Assembly: GCF_004348895.1 (NCBI RefSeq)
Contig: NZ_RRZK01000023.1
Span: forward strand, 1-64,000
Length of the DNA stretch: 64,000 nucleotides
Source: Pseudomonas vancouverensis
Lineage (GTDB): Bacteria > Pseudomonadota > Gammaproteobacteria > Pseudomonadales > Pseudomonadaceae
Direction of reading: 5' to 3'
The notes under the pieces: generated by a model
What the model saw: the letters and a program-made list of their open reading frames with translations, nothing else
The model's database searches: none
What the model was told of the DNA's origin: nothing
In this document: in pieces, positions 1-8,292 of the stretch
How positions within the stretch are numbered: the first letter of the stretch is position 1
How the letters are laid out: the number at the start of each line of letters is the position of its first letter
Position numbers and translations under genes: made by a program

Positions 1-881
1 TGAAGGCCCGGGATGCCGCAGGCAATCTGTCCGACGGAGCAGCTGTTACTTTCAGCACCAAGGATGTGACCGCACCTTCCAGACCAGGAACGCCTGTCGT
101 AAGTGACCTGAGTGGCAGCTCGGCCACGCTGTCCTGGACACCCTCCACAGACAACGTTGCGGTGACGGGCTATATCATTTCACTCAATAACGGATCTCCC
201 GTTTACATCACGAATCCCCGGCATATTTTCAATGGTTTAAGAGAGGTCACTGCCTACACGGCAGTTATTAATGCCTATGACGCTGCCGGCAACTTTTCTC
301 CCGGCACCTCCGTCACGTTCAGTACAAGGGATGCGACAAAACCGACACAACCGACTGGTCTGGTGGCCGGGAACGTTTCAACCCGGGCTGCTGCGCTCAT
401 CTGGAATAGATCGAGTGACAATGTCGGTGTGACAGGGTACGAAATACTCAGAGATGGTCAATTTATCGATACGACCAAGGACTCTACACCGGGTTATCTG
501 GCCATTGGACTGATTGCCGGAAACGTTTACCAGTTTTCGGTACGGGCTATCGACGCGGCGGGAAATCAATCGGAGACCAGCGCCAGCGTCCGTGTGAGTA
601 CGCCACCCATAGGTCCACCCAGGAATGTACGGACATCAGTCAGGCCTACGCGGATAGATCTTGCCTGGAATCGGCCCGAAGACGCTATAGGATTGCTTGG
701 TTACAGAATCGAGGCGGACGACTTTAATGGCTCTTACCGCAAGGTCGAAACACCTGCACAGTCAGTGTCACTGACGCTGCTCAAGGCATCAACTGAATAC
801 ACCGTCAGTATCAGTGCCCACGATGCATCTCAGTTCTATGGAGAGCCATTGATGTTAAAGGTGACCACGCCGGCGAATTGA
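1..881 (+). CDS. Fibronectin type III repeat protein, C-terminal part (5' end outside window)
   Basis: The frame is open from the left edge (codons in phase with position 3), so only the C-terminal part is present. It shows the end of one FN3 domain followed by three more of about 85-90 residues each. Each has the expected core, for example a Trp in the B strand (LSWTPSTDNV, LIWNRSSDNVGVTGYE, LAWNRPEDAIGLLGY) and the A-x-DAAGN motif near the G strand. FN3 arrays of this kind usually belong to secreted or surface proteins that bind carbohydrate or other proteins; the functional domain, if any, lies upstream and cannot be seen. No membrane anchor or sorting signal is present at the C-terminus, which ends TTPAN. 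It converges on the next gene. Confidence 0.85.
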   Translation, partial: KARDAAGNLSDGAAVTFSTKDVTAPSRPGTPVVSDLSGSSATLSWTPSTDNVAVTGYIISLNNGSPVYITNPRHIFNGLREVTAYTAVINAYDAAGNFSPGTSVTFSTRDATKPTQPTGLVAGNVSTRAAALIWNRSSDNVGVTGYEILRDGQFIDTTKDSTPGYLAIGLIAGNVYQFSVRAIDAAGNQSETSASVRVSTPPIGPPRNVRTSVRPTRIDLAWNRPEDAIGLLGYRIEADDFNGSYRKVETPAQSVSLTLLKASTEYTVSISAHDASQFYGEPLMLKVTTPAN

Positions 882-907
882 GCAATGCAGGAAAGTCACA
901 GTACGAC

Positions 908-1549
908 TCAACTAAACAGTCCTGCGGCGATATTGATTGAAAACCCGAGTATCGCCGTATTGAACAGAAAGCCGATCAATGATTGCGCGAGCACGATCTT
1001 GCGCATCTCCCGCGTGGCCACGCCGACATCGGAGGTCTGCACCGCGACGCCTATGGTGAAGGAGAAATACAGGAAGTCCCAGTAGTTGGGTGTCAGCAAA
1101 CCCTCGGCGAAGCGCAACGCCGGGTCCTTGCCGTCCCAGGTGTAGAACAGCCGCGCGTAGTGCACGCTGAAAATCACCCCGATCAGCAGCCATGAACCAA
1201 TCACGGTCAATGCGGTAAATCCGTAGTGCAGCAGCTTTCGTGTGGTTTCCAAATCTTTGCTGCCGGCCAGTTCGACGGTGATGGTGGCGAGGCTGGCAAT
1301 AGCGGCGATGCACACCACGAACAGCACCAGTCCGGCGTTCTCGTCTTCGATCTCGGCGATGCGCTTGACGTCCGGGGCCTTGGAGTGGGCGGTCAGCCAC
1401 AGCATGAGGATCAGATAGGTCCAGACGCCTGCGTTCCAGCCGAAGAGGATCTTGCTGATGATCGAGTCGGCCGGTGCCAGGATGCCCACCGCCAGGCCAA
1501 GGGTGGCTGCGGCAGACAGGCGCGGGTGGGTGTGGGTGAGGTAGGGCAT
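908..1549 (-). CDS. DUF1345 family inner-membrane protein
   Basis: A 213-residue protein with about five hydrophobic segments. It has the family signature in its C-terminal half: a D-F-L-Y-F-S-F-T-I-G stretch followed by QTSDV and a conserved REMRK loop before the last membrane segment. This matches the DUF1345 family, whose members are integral membrane proteins of unknown function. The ATG at 1549 has no strong Shine-Dalgarno, so the start is moderately certain. It is transcribed away from the efflux genes and converges on the FN3 protein. A REP pair separates it from the RND pump gene. Confidence 0.85.
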   Translation of the reverse strand: MPYLTHTHPRLSAAATLGLAVGILAPADSIISKILFGWNAGVWTYLILMLWLTAHSKAPDVKRIAEIEDENAGLVLFVVCIAAIASLATITVELAGSKDLETTRKLLHYGFTALTVIGSWLLIGVIFSVHYARLFYTWDGKDPALRFAEGLLTPNYWDFLYFSFTIGVAVQTSDVGVATREMRKIVLAQSLIGFLFNTAILGFSINIAAGLFS

Positions 1550-1622
1550 GTGGGCTCGATGGCGGAAGGTGTGCAGACACCTTAGCTCAGGAGCTACTCA
1601 TCTTGAAATCCATGAGCCCATT

Positions 1623-1712
1623 GTGGGAGCGAGCCTGCTCGCGATTGCGGTTAGCCAGTCGCAGTCATGCCTGACTGTGACACCGCTATCGCGAGCAGGC
1701 TCGCTCCTACAG
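1623..1712. repeat. REPIN (pair of inverted REP palindromes)
   Basis: Two REP units in inverted orientation: GTGGGAGCGAGCCTGCTCGC at the left and its near reverse complement ending GCTCGCTCCTACAGG at the right, about 45 bases apart. The GTGGG ends point outwards. It lies downstream of the RND pump stop codon and upstream of the DUF1345 start. REPINs of this core are common in Pseudomonas intergenic DNA. Confidence 0.9.
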
Positions 1713-1727
1713 GTATTGCAGTCTTGG

Positions 1728-4700
1728 TTAGTCTTGTTTGTGGCGTTTGCGCACCAGTTTCATCACCACCACAAAAAACACCGGTACGAACACCACGGCC
1801 AGCGTCGCGGTGATCATCCCGCCGATTACCCCGGTACCGATCGCCTGCTGGCTCGCCGAACTGGCGCCGGTGGCAATCGCCAGCGGCACCACGCCGAGGA
1901 TGAACGCCAGCGAGGTCATGACAATCGGCCGCAGACGCAGGCGTGCCGCTTGCAGCGTAGCGTCGATCAGGTCGTGGCCTTCGTCGTACAGGCTCTTGGC
2001 GAACTCGATGATCAGGATCGCGTTTTTCGCCGACAGGCCGATGATGGTGATCAGCCCGACCTTGAAGAACACATCATTGGGCATGCCGCGCAAGGTCACG
2101 GCCAGCACGGCACCGAGGACGCCCAAGGGCACCACCAGCAGCACCGAGGTCGGAATCGACCAGCTCTCGTACAACGCCGCCAGGCAAAGGAACACGATCA
2201 ACAGCGACAGCCCCAGCAGGATTGGCGCCTGACTGCCGGACAGGCGTTCCTGCAATGACAGACCGGTCCACTCTTGGCCAAGTCCCGCCGGGCCCTGGGC
2301 CACCAAGCGTTCGATTTCCGCCATGGCTTCGCCGGTGCTGTGACCGGGCTTGGGTTCACCGGAAATGCTGATCGCCGGATAGCCGTTGTAACGCGTCAAC
2401 TGCGCCGGGCCCTGGGTCCATCTGGCCTGCACGAACGCCGACAGCGGCACCATTTTGCCCTGGGAGTTGCGCACGTGCATTTTCAGCAGATCATCGACTT
2501 GGCTGCGGTGATCGCCTTCGGCCTGTACCACCACACGCTGCATCCGCCCCTGGTTGGGGAAGTCGTTGATGTAGGCCGAGCCGACGGCTGTGGACAGGAC
2601 GTTGCCGACGTCGGCAAAGGACACACCCAGCGCGTTGGCCTGCTTGCGGTCGACGATCAGTTCCACCTGCGGTGCTTCGGCCAGCGCGCTTTCGCGCACG
2701 TTCATCAGGATCGGACTTTTCTCGGCGGCGTCGAGGAATGCAGTGCGTGCCTCCATCAGCGCTGCGTGACCGAGTCCGCCGCGGTCCTGCAAGCGGAACT
2801 CGAAACCGCTGGACGTGCCCAGGCCGTCCACCGGCGGCGGCAGGACGGAGAAGAGCACCGCGTCCTTGATCTGACCGAGAGCGGCGTTGGCGCGGTCGGC
2901 AATTGAACCGGCCGAGTCCTCGCTGCCCCGTTTCGACCAGTCCTTCAAGGTACTGAAGGCCAGCGCCGCGTTCTGACCACTGCCGGAGAAGCTGAAACCG
3001 AGAATCACCACGCTGTCGCTGATGCCCGGCTCGCCGGCGTTGTGCGCCTCGACCTGCTCGGCGACCTGCACCGTGCGGTTTTTGCTCGCGCCCGGTGGCA
3101 GTTGAATGTCGGTGATGGTGTAACCCTGGTCTTCCACCGGCAAAAACGAAGAGGGCAGGCGAGCGAAACATACCACCAGCCCCACCAGCAGTACGCCGTA
3201 GATCAGCAGGAAGCGCCCGGTGCGTTTCAGGGCGTAGGCCACCCAGCCTTGATAACGTTCGGTCAGTTGCTCGAATCGGCGGTTGAACCAGCCGAAGAAA
3301 CCGGTCTTTTCGTGATGCTCGCCCTTGGCAATCGGCTTGAGCAGCGTTGCGCACAGGGCCGGGGTCAAGGTCAGGGCGAGGAAGGCCGAGAACAGGATCG
3401 AGGTCGCCATCGACAGCGAGAACTGTTGGTAGATCACCCCCACCGAGCCCTGCATGAAGGCCATCGGGATGAACACCGCCACCAGCACCAGGGTGATACC
3501 GATGATGGCGCCGGTGATCTGGGTCATGGCCTTGCGCGTGGCTTCCTTGGGCGACAGTCCCTCGGTGGCCATGATCCGCTCGACGTTCTCCACCACCACG
3601 ATGGCATCGTCCACCAGGATGCCGATGGCCAGCACCATGCCGAACATGGTCAGCACGTTGATCGAAAAACCCAGCGCCAGCATGGTGGCGAAGGTGCCCA
3701 TCAGCGCGACCGGCACCACCAGGGTCGGGATCAGCGTATAGCGAATGTTCTGCAGGAACAGGAACATCACCGCGAACACCAGCAGCATCGCCTCACCCAG
3801 GGTGTAGACCACTTTGGTGATCGACACCTTGACGAAAGGCGAGGTGTCGTACGGGATCGAATACTCGACGTTGGCCGGGAAGTAACGCTTGAGCTCGTCC
3901 ATCTTCGCCCGCACCAGGGTCGCGGTGTTCAGGGCGTTGGCGCCGGGCGAGAGTTGCACGGCTACCGCAGTGGACGGCTTGCCGTTCAGGCGTGTGGAGA
4001 ACTGGTACTCCTGGCTGCCGATCTCGACACGCGCCACGTCACCGATGCGTACGGTGGAGCCGTCCGGATTGGCCTTGAGCACGATGTCGGCGAACTCTTC
4101 AGGGGTCGACAACTGGCCCTTGACCAGAATGGTTGCGGTAATTTCCTGGGCGCTGCGGGTTGGCAGGTCGCCGATGCTGCCGGCCGACACCTGGGCGTTC
4201 TGTGCGACGATGGCGGCGTTGACGTCGGCCGGGGTCAGGTTAAAACCGATCAGCTTCTGCGGATCGATCCAGATGCGCATGGCGCGCTCGGCGCCGTACA
4301 GCTGTGCCTTGCCGACGCCGTCCAGGCGCTTGATCTCGTTCATCACGTTGCGCGCCAGATAATCACTGAGCGCCACGTCGTCGAGTTTGCCGTCGCGGGA
4401 GGTAAGGGTGATCAGCAGCAGGAAGCCCGAGGAGACTTTCTCCACCTGCAAACCTTGCTGGTTCACCGCTTGCGGCAGCCGTGACTCGACGGCCTTCAAA
4501 CGGTTCTGCACGTCGACCTGGGCCAGTTCCGGGTTGGTGCCCGGTTGAAAGGTAGCCTTGATGGTGGCGCTGCCGAGACTGCTCTGGGATTCGAAGTACA
4601 ACAGATGATCAGCGCCGTTGAGTTCTTCCTCGATCAGGCTGACCACGCTTTCGTCCACGGTTTGCGCCGAAGCGCCCGGGTACACGGCGTAGATTTCGAT

Positions 4701-4826
4701 TTGTGGCGGGGCGACGTCGGGGTATTGCGCCACCGGCAGCTGCGGGATGGCCAGGGCACCGGCCAGCAGGATGAACAGGGCGACCACCCAGGCGAATACC
4801 GGGCGGTCGATAAAAAACTGCGGCAT
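1728..4826 (-). CDS. RND multidrug efflux permease, MexD-like (HAE1 family)
   Basis: Proton-driven drug exporter of the inner membrane, 1032 residues, the usual RND length. It begins MPQFFIDRPVFAWV and has the TM4 proton-relay pair in GILVDDAIVVVENVE near residue 405, plus the TM10 lysine in IGLSAKNAILIIEFA. The stretch FSFSGSGQNAALAF and the loop KGEHHEKTGFFGWFNR resemble MexD of P. aeruginosa more than MexB or MexY. I chose the ATG at 4826, preceded by AGGA nine bases upstream, over the in-frame TTG six bases earlier. It lies 15 bases after the adaptor gene, so the two form an operon. No outer-membrane channel gene is adjacent, so the pump must borrow one. The specific drug set cannot be told from sequence. 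Confidence 0.93.
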   Translation of the reverse strand: MPQFFIDRPVFAWVVALFILLAGALAIPQLPVAQYPDVAPPQIEIYAVYPGASAQTVDESVVSLIEEELNGADHLLYFESQSSLGSATIKATFQPGTNPELAQVDVQNRLKAVESRLPQAVNQQGLQVEKVSSGFLLLITLTSRDGKLDDVALSDYLARNVMNEIKRLDGVGKAQLYGAERAMRIWIDPQKLIGFNLTPADVNAAIVAQNAQVSAGSIGDLPTRSAQEITATILVKGQLSTPEEFADIVLKANPDGSTVRIGDVARVEIGSQEYQFSTRLNGKPSTAVAVQLSPGANALNTATLVRAKMDELKRYFPANVEYSIPYDTSPFVKVSITKVVYTLGEAMLLVFAVMFLFLQNIRYTLIPTLVVPVALMGTFATMLALGFSINVLTMFGMVLAIGILVDDAIVVVENVERIMATEGLSPKEATRKAMTQITGAIIGITLVLVAVFIPMAFMQGSVGVIYQQFSLSMATSILFSAFLALTLTPALCATLLKPIAKGEHHEKTGFFGWFNRRFEQLTERYQGWVAYALKRTGRFLLIYGVLLVGLVVCFARLPSSFLPVEDQGYTITDIQLPPGASKNRTVQVAEQVEAHNAGEPGISDSVVILGFSFSGSGQNAALAFSTLKDWSKRGSEDSAGSIADRANAALGQIKDAVLFSVLPPPVDGLGTSSGFEFRLQDRGGLGHAALMEARTAFLDAAEKSPILMNVRESALAEAPQVELIVDRKQANALGVSFADVGNVLSTAVGSAYINDFPNQGRMQRVVVQAEGDHRSQVDDLLKMHVRNSQGKMVPLSAFVQARWTQGPAQLTRYNGYPAISISGEPKPGHSTGEAMAEIERLVAQGPAGLGQEWTGLSLQERLSGSQAPILLGLSLLIVFLCLAALYESWSIPTSVLLVVPLGVLGAVLAVTLRGMPNDVFFKVGLITIIGLSAKNAILIIEFAKSLYDEGHDLIDATLQAARLRLRPIVMTSLAFILGVVPLAIATGASSASQQAIGTGVIGGMITATLAVVFVPVFFVVVMKLVRKRHKQD

Positions 4827-4841
4827 AAACAAGCGTCCTGC

Positions 4842-5999
4842 TTACTGGCCAGTCACCTGGGCAAGTGGAAGAGGGGTGTCGTCGATCTGCACTTTCTCGC
4901 CGGGGCGGGCGTGCTGCAGGCCTTCGATGACGATGCGGTCGCCCGGTTTCAGGCCGCCCGTGACGACCCAGCGATCGTTCTGCACGGCGCCCAGTTCGAT
5001 GGGCTGGCGGCCAACGCGCTGTTCGGCATCGAGCAGCAGCACCTGGGCGATGCCGGCGCTGTCACGCTGCACGGCTCGCTGCGGCACGCTGATGCCTTGC
5101 TGGTTGACCGCCTGCTCCAGACGTACCCGCACGAAACTGCCCGGCAGTAAGTCGAGGTCCGGGTTGGGAAACTCACTGCGCAGGATGATCTGGCCGGTGC
5201 CCGGATCGACCGTGATGTCGGCGAACAGCAGCTTGCCCGGCAAGGGATAAAGACTGCCGTCGTCCTGAATCAGCGTGGCCTTGACCTGATCCTGGCCGAC
5301 TTGCTGCAAGTGCCCGGAACGGAAGGCCCGGCGCAGGTCGTTGAGTTCACGGGTGGATTGGGTCAAGTCGGCGTGAATCGGGTTCAGCTGCTGGATCAGC
5401 GCCAATGGCGTGGTTTCATTCTGTCCGACCAAGGCGCCTTCGGTGACCAGCGCCCGGCCAATGCGCCCGGAAATCGGTGCGGTGACAGTGGCGTAGCCGA
5501 GGTTGAGTTTCGCCCGTTCGACCGCGGCTTTACTCGCCGCCACGTCGGCGGCGGTTTGCCGTGCGTTGGCGCGGGCGTTGTCGTAGTCCTGGCCGCTGAT
5601 GGCCTTGTCGTCGATCAGTTGCGCGTAACGCTGTTCCTGCAGCTTGGCCTGGAAGGCATTGGCCTCGGCCTTGCGCAGGGCGGCTTCGGCGCTGTCCAGA
5701 TCGGCTTTGAAAGGGGCCGGGTCGATGCGGAACAGCACGTCGCCTTTCTTCACGTCGCTGCCTTCGCGGAAGGTCCGTTGCAAGACCACGCCGGCGACAC
5801 GGGCTCGGACTTCAGCGATGCGCGGCGCGGCAATGCGCCCGCTCAGCTCGCTGCTGATGGTCAGTGGGCGGGCTTCGATGGTTTCGATGCGCACGGTGGC
5901 CAATGGCGCCTGTTCTTCGGCGGTGGAGGACTTGTCACAGGCGCCCAGTGTCAACGCCAGCGCAATCAGACTGAGCCTGGCAAGCAGATTCTTCGACAT
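4842..5999 (-). CDS. RND efflux periplasmic adaptor lipoprotein, MexC-like
   Basis: Membrane-fusion protein that links the RND permease to an outer-membrane channel. The 385-residue product starts MSKNLLARLSLIALALTLGAC, a lipoprotein signal with an LGAC lipobox, so it should be acylated and anchored in the inner membrane facing the periplasm. Features in order: the lipoyl half-motif RARVAGVVLQRTF, an alpha-helical hairpin (about residues 95-165), the second lipoyl half TAPISGRIGRALVTEGALVG, and a beta-barrel domain. The wording of these motifs is close to MexC. The frame is open for 34 more codons upstream, but the signal peptide fixes the start at 5999. It is the first gene of a two-gene operon and divergent from the RstA-like regulator. 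Confidence 0.93.
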   Translation of the reverse strand: MSKNLLARLSLIALALTLGACDKSSTAEEQAPLATVRIETIEARPLTISSELSGRIAAPRIAEVRARVAGVVLQRTFREGSDVKKGDVLFRIDPAPFKADLDSAEAALRKAEANAFQAKLQEQRYAQLIDDKAISGQDYDNARANARQTAADVAASKAAVERAKLNLGYATVTAPISGRIGRALVTEGALVGQNETTPLALIQQLNPIHADLTQSTRELNDLRRAFRSGHLQQVGQDQVKATLIQDDGSLYPLPGKLLFADITVDPGTGQIILRSEFPNPDLDLLPGSFVRVRLEQAVNQQGISVPQRAVQRDSAGIAQVLLLDAEQRVGRQPIELGAVQNDRWVVTGGLKPGDRIVIEGLQHARPGEKVQIDDTPLPLAQVTGQ

Positions 6000-6152
6000 G
6001 TAATACCCCAATAAAGACCCCCAGCATCCTACTGGGCGTCGGCGAGGGTAGCGGTGAAGCTTTGTTGGTGCTGTGTGAAATTGTGTAAGGGTTTTACTCA
6101 CGCATGGGTGAGGGCGTATATCCTTCAGGCCTTGAATTTTATTGCGCCTGCC

Positions 6153-6229
6153 CGATTGCTATCGCGAGCAGGCTCGCTCCTACAGTTGAACGACGGTCCT
6201 TGTGGGAGCGAGCTTGCTCGCGATGGCGG
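6153..6229. repeat. REP pair between efflux operon and two-component genes
   Basis: Two REP units in the 265-base divergent spacer: the left arm reads ATCGCGAGCAGGCTCGCTCC and the right arm reads TGTGGGAGCGAGCTTGCTCG. The CTCC/GTGGG ends point inwards with only about 14 bases between the arms, the opposite arrangement to the REPIN at 1623. The pair ends 35 bases before the response-regulator start codon, so it sits inside the presumed promoter or leader region. Confidence 0.85.
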
Positions 6230-6264
6230 CATGGCTGGCGCCACAGCACTTTCTGGAAACACCC

Positions 6265-6966
6265 ATGCCCAACATCCTCCTGGTCGAAGACGACACCGCA
6301 CTCGCCGAACTGATCGCCAGTTACCTGGAACGCAACGGCTACTCCGTCAGCGTGATCGGTCGTGGCGATCAGGTGCGCGAACGCGCGCGGGTCAGCCCGC
6401 CGGACCTGGTGATTCTCGACCTGATGCTGCCCGGCCTCGACGGCTTGCAGGTCTGTCGTCTGCTGCGCGCCGACTCGGCGGCGCTGCCAATCCTGATGCT
6501 CACCGCTCGCGACGACAGCCACGATCAAGTGCTGGGCCTGGAAATGGGCGCCGACGACTACGTCACCAAACCCTGCGAGCCGCGGGTGCTGCTGGCCCGT
6601 GTCCGCACCCTTTTGCGGCGCAGCAGCCTCAGCGAACCGCAGACCGTCAACGACCGCATCCTGATGGGCAACCTGTGCATCGACTTGTCCGAGCGTACCG
6701 TGACCTGGCGCGAGCAACTGGTGGAACTGTCCAGCGGCGAATACAACCTGTTGGTGGTACTGGCCCGCCACGCCGGTGAAGTGCTGAGCCGCGACCAGAT
6801 CCTCCAGCGCCTGCGCGGCATCGAGTTCAACGGTACCGACCGCTCGGTGGACGTGGCGATCTCCAAGTTGCGGCGCAAGTTCGACGATCACGCCGGCGAG
6901 GCACGCAAGATCAAGACGGTGTGGGGCAAAGGCTATCTGTTCAGCCGTTCCGAGTGGGAATGCTGA
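6265..6966 (+). CDS. OmpR-family response regulator, RstA-like
   Basis: Two-domain DNA-binding response regulator, 233 residues. The receiver has the acidic pocket VEDD at 8-10, the phosphoacceptor Asp52 in LVILDLMLPGLDG and Lys102. The C-terminal winged helix contains LRGIEFNGTDRSVDVAISKL and ends KTVWGKGYLF. These segments match E. coli RstA closely (RGDQ, LEMGADDY, LRG--DG-DRSVDVAISRLRKK). The frame is open further upstream through the REP element, but the receiver domain fixes the ATG at 6265. The kinase gene follows after 4 bases. Head-to-head placement with the MexCD-like operon suggests it may control that pump; this is inference. Confidence 0.93.
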   Translation: MPNILLVEDDTALAELIASYLERNGYSVSVIGRGDQVRERARVSPPDLVILDLMLPGLDGLQVCRLLRADSAALPILMLTARDDSHDQVLGLEMGADDYVTKPCEPRVLLARVRTLLRRSSLSEPQTVNDRILMGNLCIDLSERTVTWREQLVELSSGEYNLLVVLARHAGEVLSRDQILQRLRGIEFNGTDRSVDVAISKLRRKFDDHAGEARKIKTVWGKGYLFSRSEWEC

Positions 6967-6970
6967 GGCG

Positions 6971-8275
6971 ATGTTTCGAATTCTCTTTCGCCTGTACCTG
7001 GTGACCATTGTCTCGTTCAGCGCGGCGATTTACCTGGTGCCGGACCTGGTGGTGAAAGTGTTCCAGGAACGCTTTGTCACCTACAACCTCGATTACTCCC
7101 GGGGTTTGCAAACGCTGATCGTCAAACAGTTCCACGCGGTGCCGACCGAGCAATGGCCAGCACTGGCGGCCGAGATGGACAAGGACTTCAAACCCTTGCA
7201 CATACTGCTCAGTGGCAACGACGATGCCAGCCTGTCTGCGGAAGAACAGCAGCGTTTGCAGCGGGGCGAAAACGTAGTGCGGGTGGGCGATTGGGGCTGG
7301 CGTACTTTGGCAGTCGCGCCGCTCGATGAGCACACTGTGGTGCAGATGGTGGTGCCGCCGGACCCGCTGGATGTCAACTTGTTGTACTGGGGCATCAACG
7401 TGCTGATTGGCGCGACCATGCTCGCCTGCCTGTTGTTGTGGCTGCGCCCGCACTGGCGTGATCTGGAGCGCCTGAAGTTCACGGCCGAGCGCTTCGGTAA
7501 AGGACACCTGAGCGAACGTACGCAGATCCCTGCCAGTTCGAACATCGGCAGCCTGGCCCACGTGTTCGACACCATGGCCGGGGATATCGAGAACCTTCTC
7601 AACCAGCAGCGCGATTTGCTCAATGCCGTGTCCCACGAACTGCGCACGCCGCTGACACGCCTGGATTTCGGCCTGGCGTTGGCGCTGTCCGAGGAAATGC
7701 CGCAGGCCAGTCGTGAGCGCTTGCAAAGCCTGATCGCGCACATTCGCGAACTGGATGAGCTGGTGTTGGAGTTGCTGTCCTACAGCCGTTTGCAAAACCC
7801 GGCGCGTTTGCCGGAACAGGTCGAGGTATCGCTGGACGAATTCATCGACAGTATTCTGGGCAGCGTCGACGAAGAACTGGAGTCCCCGGACATCGTCATT
7901 GACGTGCTTCTGCACGGCCAGCTCGAACGCTTCAGCCTCGACCCGCGCCTGACCGCCCGCGCCTTGCAGAACCTGCTGCGCAACGCCATGCGCTACTGTG
8001 AAAAACGCATTCAGATCGGTGTGCAGGTGTACGCCGGCGGCTGTGAAATCTGGGTGGACGATGACGGCATTGGCATTCCGGATGATGAACGCGAACGGAT
8101 CTTCGAGCCGTTCTACCGCCTCGACCGCAGCCGCGATCGGGCCACCGGTGGTTTTGGTCTGGGACTGGCCATCAGCCGTCGCGCCCTGGAGGCTCAGGGC
8201 GGGACGTTGACGGTAGAAGCGTCGCCCTTGGGGGGAGCGCGGTTCCGATTGTGGTTGCCGACGTCCGGTGCATGA
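6971..8275 (+). CDS. Sensor histidine kinase, RstB-like
   Basis: Membrane sensor kinase partner of the preceding regulator, 434 residues. It has TM segments at about 8-27 and 138-158 flanking a periplasmic domain of about 110 residues, then a HAMP domain starting RPHWRDLERL. The dimerisation/phosphoacceptor box is NAVSHELRTPLTRLDF with His222. The ATPase domain has an N box (NLLRNAMRYC), G1 (DDDGIGIPD) and G2 (GGFGLGLAI). RPHW-D and the EPFYRLDRSRDRATGG segment are RstB hallmarks. It overlaps nothing and is followed by the convergent RHS gene. In E. coli RstB answers low magnesium and acid through PhoP; whether that holds here is unknown. Confidence 0.92.
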   Translation: MFRILFRLYLVTIVSFSAAIYLVPDLVVKVFQERFVTYNLDYSRGLQTLIVKQFHAVPTEQWPALAAEMDKDFKPLHILLSGNDDASLSAEEQQRLQRGENVVRVGDWGWRTLAVAPLDEHTVVQMVVPPDPLDVNLLYWGINVLIGATMLACLLLWLRPHWRDLERLKFTAERFGKGHLSERTQIPASSNIGSLAHVFDTMAGDIENLLNQQRDLLNAVSHELRTPLTRLDFGLALALSEEMPQASRERLQSLIAHIRELDELVLELLSYSRLQNPARLPEQVEVSLDEFIDSILGSVDEELESPDIVIDVLLHGQLERFSLDPRLTARALQNLLRNAMRYCEKRIQIGVQVYAGGCEIWVDDDGIGIPDDERERIFEPFYRLDRSRDRATGGFGLGLAISRRALEAQGGTLTVEASPLGGARFRLWLPTSGA

Positions 8276-8292
8276 CAAAGTTGATCTGGACT

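Noticed and set aside
1623..1712. Repeated palindromes as a possible CRISPR array
   Set aside because: Units are scattered over 50 kb, paired in inverted orientation, with no regular spacers and no cas genes. They are REP/REPIN elements.
3042..4484. A 480-codon open frame on the plus strand inside the RND pump gene
   Set aside because: Antisense to a well-conserved RND permease; the product is of low complexity (His/Gln/Arg-rich), as expected for a shadow frame.
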